Shown here: one piece after another, positions 14,393-16,491 of the stretch
Layout: every line of letters starts with the position of its first letter
How positions within the stretch are numbered: the stretch's first letter is position 1
DNA from: Bacteroidales bacterium UBA6117
GTDB lineage: Bacteria > Bacteroidota > Bacteroidia > Bacteroidales > VadinHA17
DNA: 16,491 nucleotides
Assembly: GCA_002428385.1 (NCBI GenBank)
Contig: DIWB01000022.1
Coordinates: 15,942-32,432 of the forward strand
Direction: 5' to 3'
The notes under the pieces: model-generated
The model's database searches: none
What the model was told of the DNA's origin: nothing
The model's input: only the letters and a program-made list of their open reading frames with translations
Made by a program: the position numbers and the translations under genes

Positions 14393-15199
14393 ATGATTTC
14401 ACGCAGGTCATTTATTTCAAAAAGCGCGGCTCTGGCAGCCGGCGCTATAATTGCTCCCCGGGTGGCAGGGAGTAATTTCCCGGACCCTCCGGCGACTGTG
14501 CTTAACGGAAAGAAGGTTCTGTTCGTCTGGGGCGGATGGATGGGCCATGAACCCGACAAGTGCCGCGACATCATTGTCCCGTGGATGAAATCCGAAGGCG
14601 CCGAGGTGCTTGTATCAGATACGCTTGATTCCTATACCCAGCTCGATCTGAAGAAGGATTTTGATCTGATCATCCAGGCATGGACGATGGGTACGATCAA
14701 GAACGATCAGGAAAGAGCCCTTCTTGAAGCTGTCAAGTCGGGAACGGGGATTGCCGGGTGGCACGGTGGCCTGGGCGACTCATTCAGAAATAATACCGAA
14801 TACCAGTTCATGGTGGGCGGGCAATGGGTTGCACATCCCGGAGGTGTTATTGATTACAGGGTGAACATTACGGACCACACTGATCCGGTAACAAAGGGTC
14901 TCGAAGACTTTGACATGCATTCCGAGCAGTATTATGTTCATGTGGATCCCAATGTCAAGGTGCTTGCCACAACAACCTTCACCGACAAACACTCTGAATG
15001 GATCGGAGGAAATGTGGTGCCGGTGGTCTGGAAAAAGATCTATGGCAAGGGAAGGGTGTTCTATTCCTCACTGGCGCATGTTGCAGCCGATTTCAATGTG
15101 CCGCAGGCTCTTGAGATTCAGAAACGGGGCATCCTGTGGGCATGCATGAGCAAGTACGAGCCTATGGAGGAATGGAAACAGCCGGTCTATAAAAGATAG
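14393..15199 (+). CDS. Tat-exported ThuA-domain protein
   Basis: A 268-residue protein of the ThuA-like family, a glutamine amidotransferase-like fold linked to sugar utilisation and common in polysaccharide-degrading Bacteroidota; its reaction is not firmly known. The N-terminus SRRSFISKSAALAAGAIIAP is a good twin-arginine signal with cleavage near residue 26. The domain spans about 40-250, with GGWMGHEP (47-54), GIAGWHGGLGDSF (119-131, His124), VAHPGG (His148), HSEQYY (His176) and SSLAHVA (His229), the conserved positions of the family. The ATG at 14393 is directly preceded by the palindrome ATCTTAAGAT (14383-14392). It is divergent from DUF5916 and ends only 9 bases from the convergent deacylase gene. 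Confidence 0.9.
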   Translation: MISRRSFISKSAALAAGAIIAPRVAGSNFPDPPATVLNGKKVLFVWGGWMGHEPDKCRDIIVPWMKSEGAEVLVSDTLDSYTQLDLKKDFDLIIQAWTMGTIKNDQERALLEAVKSGTGIAGWHGGLGDSFRNNTEYQFMVGGQWVAHPGGVIDYRVNITDHTDPVTKGLEDFDMHSEQYYVHVDPNVKVLATTTFTDKHSEWIGGNVVPVVWKKIYGKGRVFYSSLAHVAADFNVPQALEIQKRGILWACMSKYEPMEEWKQPVYKR

Positions 15200-15208
15200 G
15201 AATGGCTG

Positions 15209-15703
15209 TCAGTCATAAAGCTTTATGAACTCGTAAGAATTACCGGTGAATTCAAGAAATCTGAGGAAATCTGATTTCAATATCACCAGTGAAGCCGTAT
15301 TTACATTCGGGTGGAATGCCAGCCGCTCAAAGTCATTGAGCTGTTCATCTATGAAGAGATGGACATGATTTTCAGTATCGTTGATCAGCCCGAACGGACT
15401 TACAGACCCGGGTTCCACGCCAAGATACTTCATTAGCCGCCTGTCGGAAGCGAAAGTCAGCTTTCCCTGCCTGAGACGCTTCTCAAGATCATGGATGTCG
15501 AGCTGGCGGAGATGTTCGAGTATGACAAGGTAATGCCTGTTACCCTTGTGATTCCGGAAGAAGATGTTCTTGCATCTTCCTGAATTGAAATCCTTCCAGT
15601 GGACAATGGCATCCTCAATAGTGTTCAGTGGCGGATGCTCGTGATATTCAAAGCTTATCTCAAGCTTTTCGAGTACATCATAAAGTTCTTTCTGGCCTCT
15701 CAT
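15209..15703 (-). CDS. YbaK/ProX-type aminoacyl-tRNA deacylase
   Basis: A 164-residue free-standing editing-domain protein of the YbaK/ProRS-INS family, which hydrolyses mischarged tRNA, in ProX-type members usually Ala-tRNA(Pro). The conserved Lys45 (GRCKNIFFRN), the GVEPGSVSPFGLIND signature (95-109) and HPNVNTASLV (131-140) are all present, and the length is that of ProX rather than a ProRS-linked domain. Its ATG overlaps the TGA of the RNase HI gene in ATGA, so its translation is probably coupled. It is last in the marC-rnhA-deacylase run. I give no symbol because ProX and YbaK subtypes cannot be safely separated by eye. Confidence 0.9.
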   Translation of the reverse strand: MRGQKELYDVLEKLEISFEYHEHPPLNTIEDAIVHWKDFNSGRCKNIFFRNHKGNRHYLVILEHLRQLDIHDLEKRLRQGKLTFASDRRLMKYLGVEPGSVSPFGLINDTENHVHLFIDEQLNDFERLAFHPNVNTASLVILKSDFLRFLEFTGNSYEFIKLYD

Positions 15704-16185
15704 GATAAAAACATGTCTTCCTCGTTTTCCTCCGGTTTGTACCCTGTGTCTTCATTAAGCCCTTCCCTTTTTCTCGCCTCCACGGCAAGACGGTCGCAAA
15801 TCTCATTCTCTGGGTTGCTGGCATGTCCCTTGATCCATACGAAGCGTACCTTATGCTTTCTGTAAACATCCAGGAACCTGATCCAGAGATCGGGATTCTT
15901 CTTCTTTTTAAATCCCTTTGCTTCCCACTGGAACACCCAGCCCTTTTCAACCGAGTCGGCAACATATTTCGAATCGGTATAAATGACGACTTTGCTTCCC
16001 GGGATCTTAAGAGCTTCAAGCCCCGCAATCACGGCCATCAGTTCCATCCGGTTGTTGGTGGTCAGCCTGAATCCTTCCGACTTCTCAAGCCTGTGCCTGC
16101 CGCAAATCAGCACCACGCCGTAACCTCCGGGGCCGGGGTTCCCGCTTGCAGCGCCGTCGGTGTAAATGGTTACCTCATTTGGCAT
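15700..16185 (-). CDS. rnhA: Ribonuclease HI
   Basis: A 161-residue ribonuclease HI, which cuts the RNA strand of RNA-DNA hybrids in the cytoplasm. The metal-binding set is complete: Asp10 (YTDGAASGNPGPGG), Glu48 (RMELMAV), Asp71 (IYTDSKYV) and Asp131 (CDRLAVEA), with His121 in IKGHASN. The basic protrusion WEAKGFKKKKNPDLW (87-101) that grips the hybrid is present, as in the E. coli enzyme. A charged tail of about 20 residues follows. Its start overlaps the end of the MarC-family gene by 11 bases and its stop overlaps the deacylase start by 4, so the three form a tight operon. Confidence 0.96.
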   Translation of the reverse strand: MPNEVTIYTDGAASGNPGPGGYGVVLICGRHRLEKSEGFRLTTNNRMELMAVIAGLEALKIPGSKVVIYTDSKYVADSVEKGWVFQWEAKGFKKKKNPDLWIRFLDVYRKHKVRFVWIKGHASNPENEICDRLAVEARKREGLNEDTGYKPEENEEDMFLS

Positions 16186-16491
16186 TGACCAGAGTTATGC
16201 CTGTGTTTGAAAGGAAAAGCTTTACGGCTATTGAAAGTAATATGACTCCAAACACTTTCTTGAGGATCGAAACCCCGCTCTTGCCCAGGATCCTTTCAAA
16301 TAACGAGGTAAGCCTTAGAACGAAGTAAATGATCACCATATTAAGCAGCAGGGCAATGAATATGTTAACAGTGCTGTATTCAGCCTTGATCGACAGGATT
16401 GTTGTTATCGATCCGGCGCCTGCAATAAGCGGGAAGGCTATCGGGAACACTGATCCGCTCCCGTGCGCATCCTGCTTGAAAAGTTCTATTC
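16175..16491 (-). CDS. MarC-family membrane protein, cut by the window edge
   Basis: The C-terminal 104 or so codons of a MarC/UPF0056-family inner-membrane protein. The visible part includes SVFPIAFPLIAGAGSITTI, the family's conserved loop and helix, then hydrophobic segments (IFIALLLNMVIIYFVLRL and FGVILLSIAVKLFL) with GKSGVSILKKVFG between them. The frame is open up to the right edge through codons reading IELFKQDAHGSGS, so the gene starts outside; the GTG at 16450 is internal. Despite its name the family has no proven role in multidrug resistance. It overlaps rnhA by 11 bases. Confidence 0.88.
   Translation of the reverse strand, partial: IELFKQDAHGSGSVFPIAFPLIAGAGSITTILSIKAEYSTVNIFIALLLNMVIIYFVLRLTSLFERILGKSGVSILKKVFGVILLSIAVKLFLSNTGITLVNAK

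Noticed and set aside
15678..16028. 116-codon minus-strand frame within rnhA
   Set aside because: Alternate-frame shadow of RNase HI, which has all its catalytic residues.

Overview
The window looks like chromosomal DNA from a member of the Bacteroidota, most likely a Bacteroidales or Marinilabiliales-type plant-polysaccharide degrader. This rests on several signs: a DUF5916 barrel protein with an N-terminal CBM9-like domain, many exported enzymes and lipoproteins, a promoter of the Bacteroidota TTTG/TAnnTTTG type ahead of a mazEF pair, and no clear Shine-Dalgarno sequences. The genus cannot be named from the sequence alone. I count 14 apparently intact genes, one gene cut by the right edge, and one pseudogene. 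There are no RNA genes, transposases or CRISPR arrays.

Left part (1-3908). A gene-free edge carries a GC-rich hairpin, a 7-base tandem repeat and a terminator. Then a minus-strand series reads, in transcription order, mazE-like antitoxin, mazF-like toxin, LOG-family nucleotide phosphoribohydrolase, exported C1 cysteine peptidase and secreted GH43 glycosidase. The MazF homologue keeps the family scaffold but has lost its usual catalytic residues, and the MazE homologue appears to lack the toxin-binding tail. Their promoter and palindromic operator still look intact.

Middle (3966-7684). A lipoprotein glycoside-hydrolase gene (agarase/GH50-like) is decayed by one in-frame stop and, judged by the family pattern, two in-frame internal deletions. 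A strong two-way terminator separates it from a minus-strand pair, GH10 xylanase then aldo/keto reductase. Divergent from GH10 is a small acylphosphatase.

Right-centre (7779-11517). Three plus-strand genes encode a transglutaminase-like lipoprotein, an SH3-NlpC/P60 lipoprotein overlapping it by ATGA, and a dipeptide epimerase of the enolase superfamily with an N-terminal export-like segment. Together they resemble a cell-envelope version of the YkfB/YkfC murein-peptide pathway.

Right part (11531-16491). A large DUF5916 outer-membrane-type protein is divergent from a Tat-exported ThuA-domain protein. The window ends with a tightly overlapping minus-strand operon: MarC-family membrane protein (cut by the edge), ribonuclease HI and a YbaK/ProX aminoacyl-tRNA deacylase. 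Functionally the region mixes hemicellulose breakdown (GH10, GH43, ThuA, the dead lipoprotein), envelope peptide turnover and housekeeping. No SusC/SusD pair is present, so it is not a classical polysaccharide utilisation locus within these limits.
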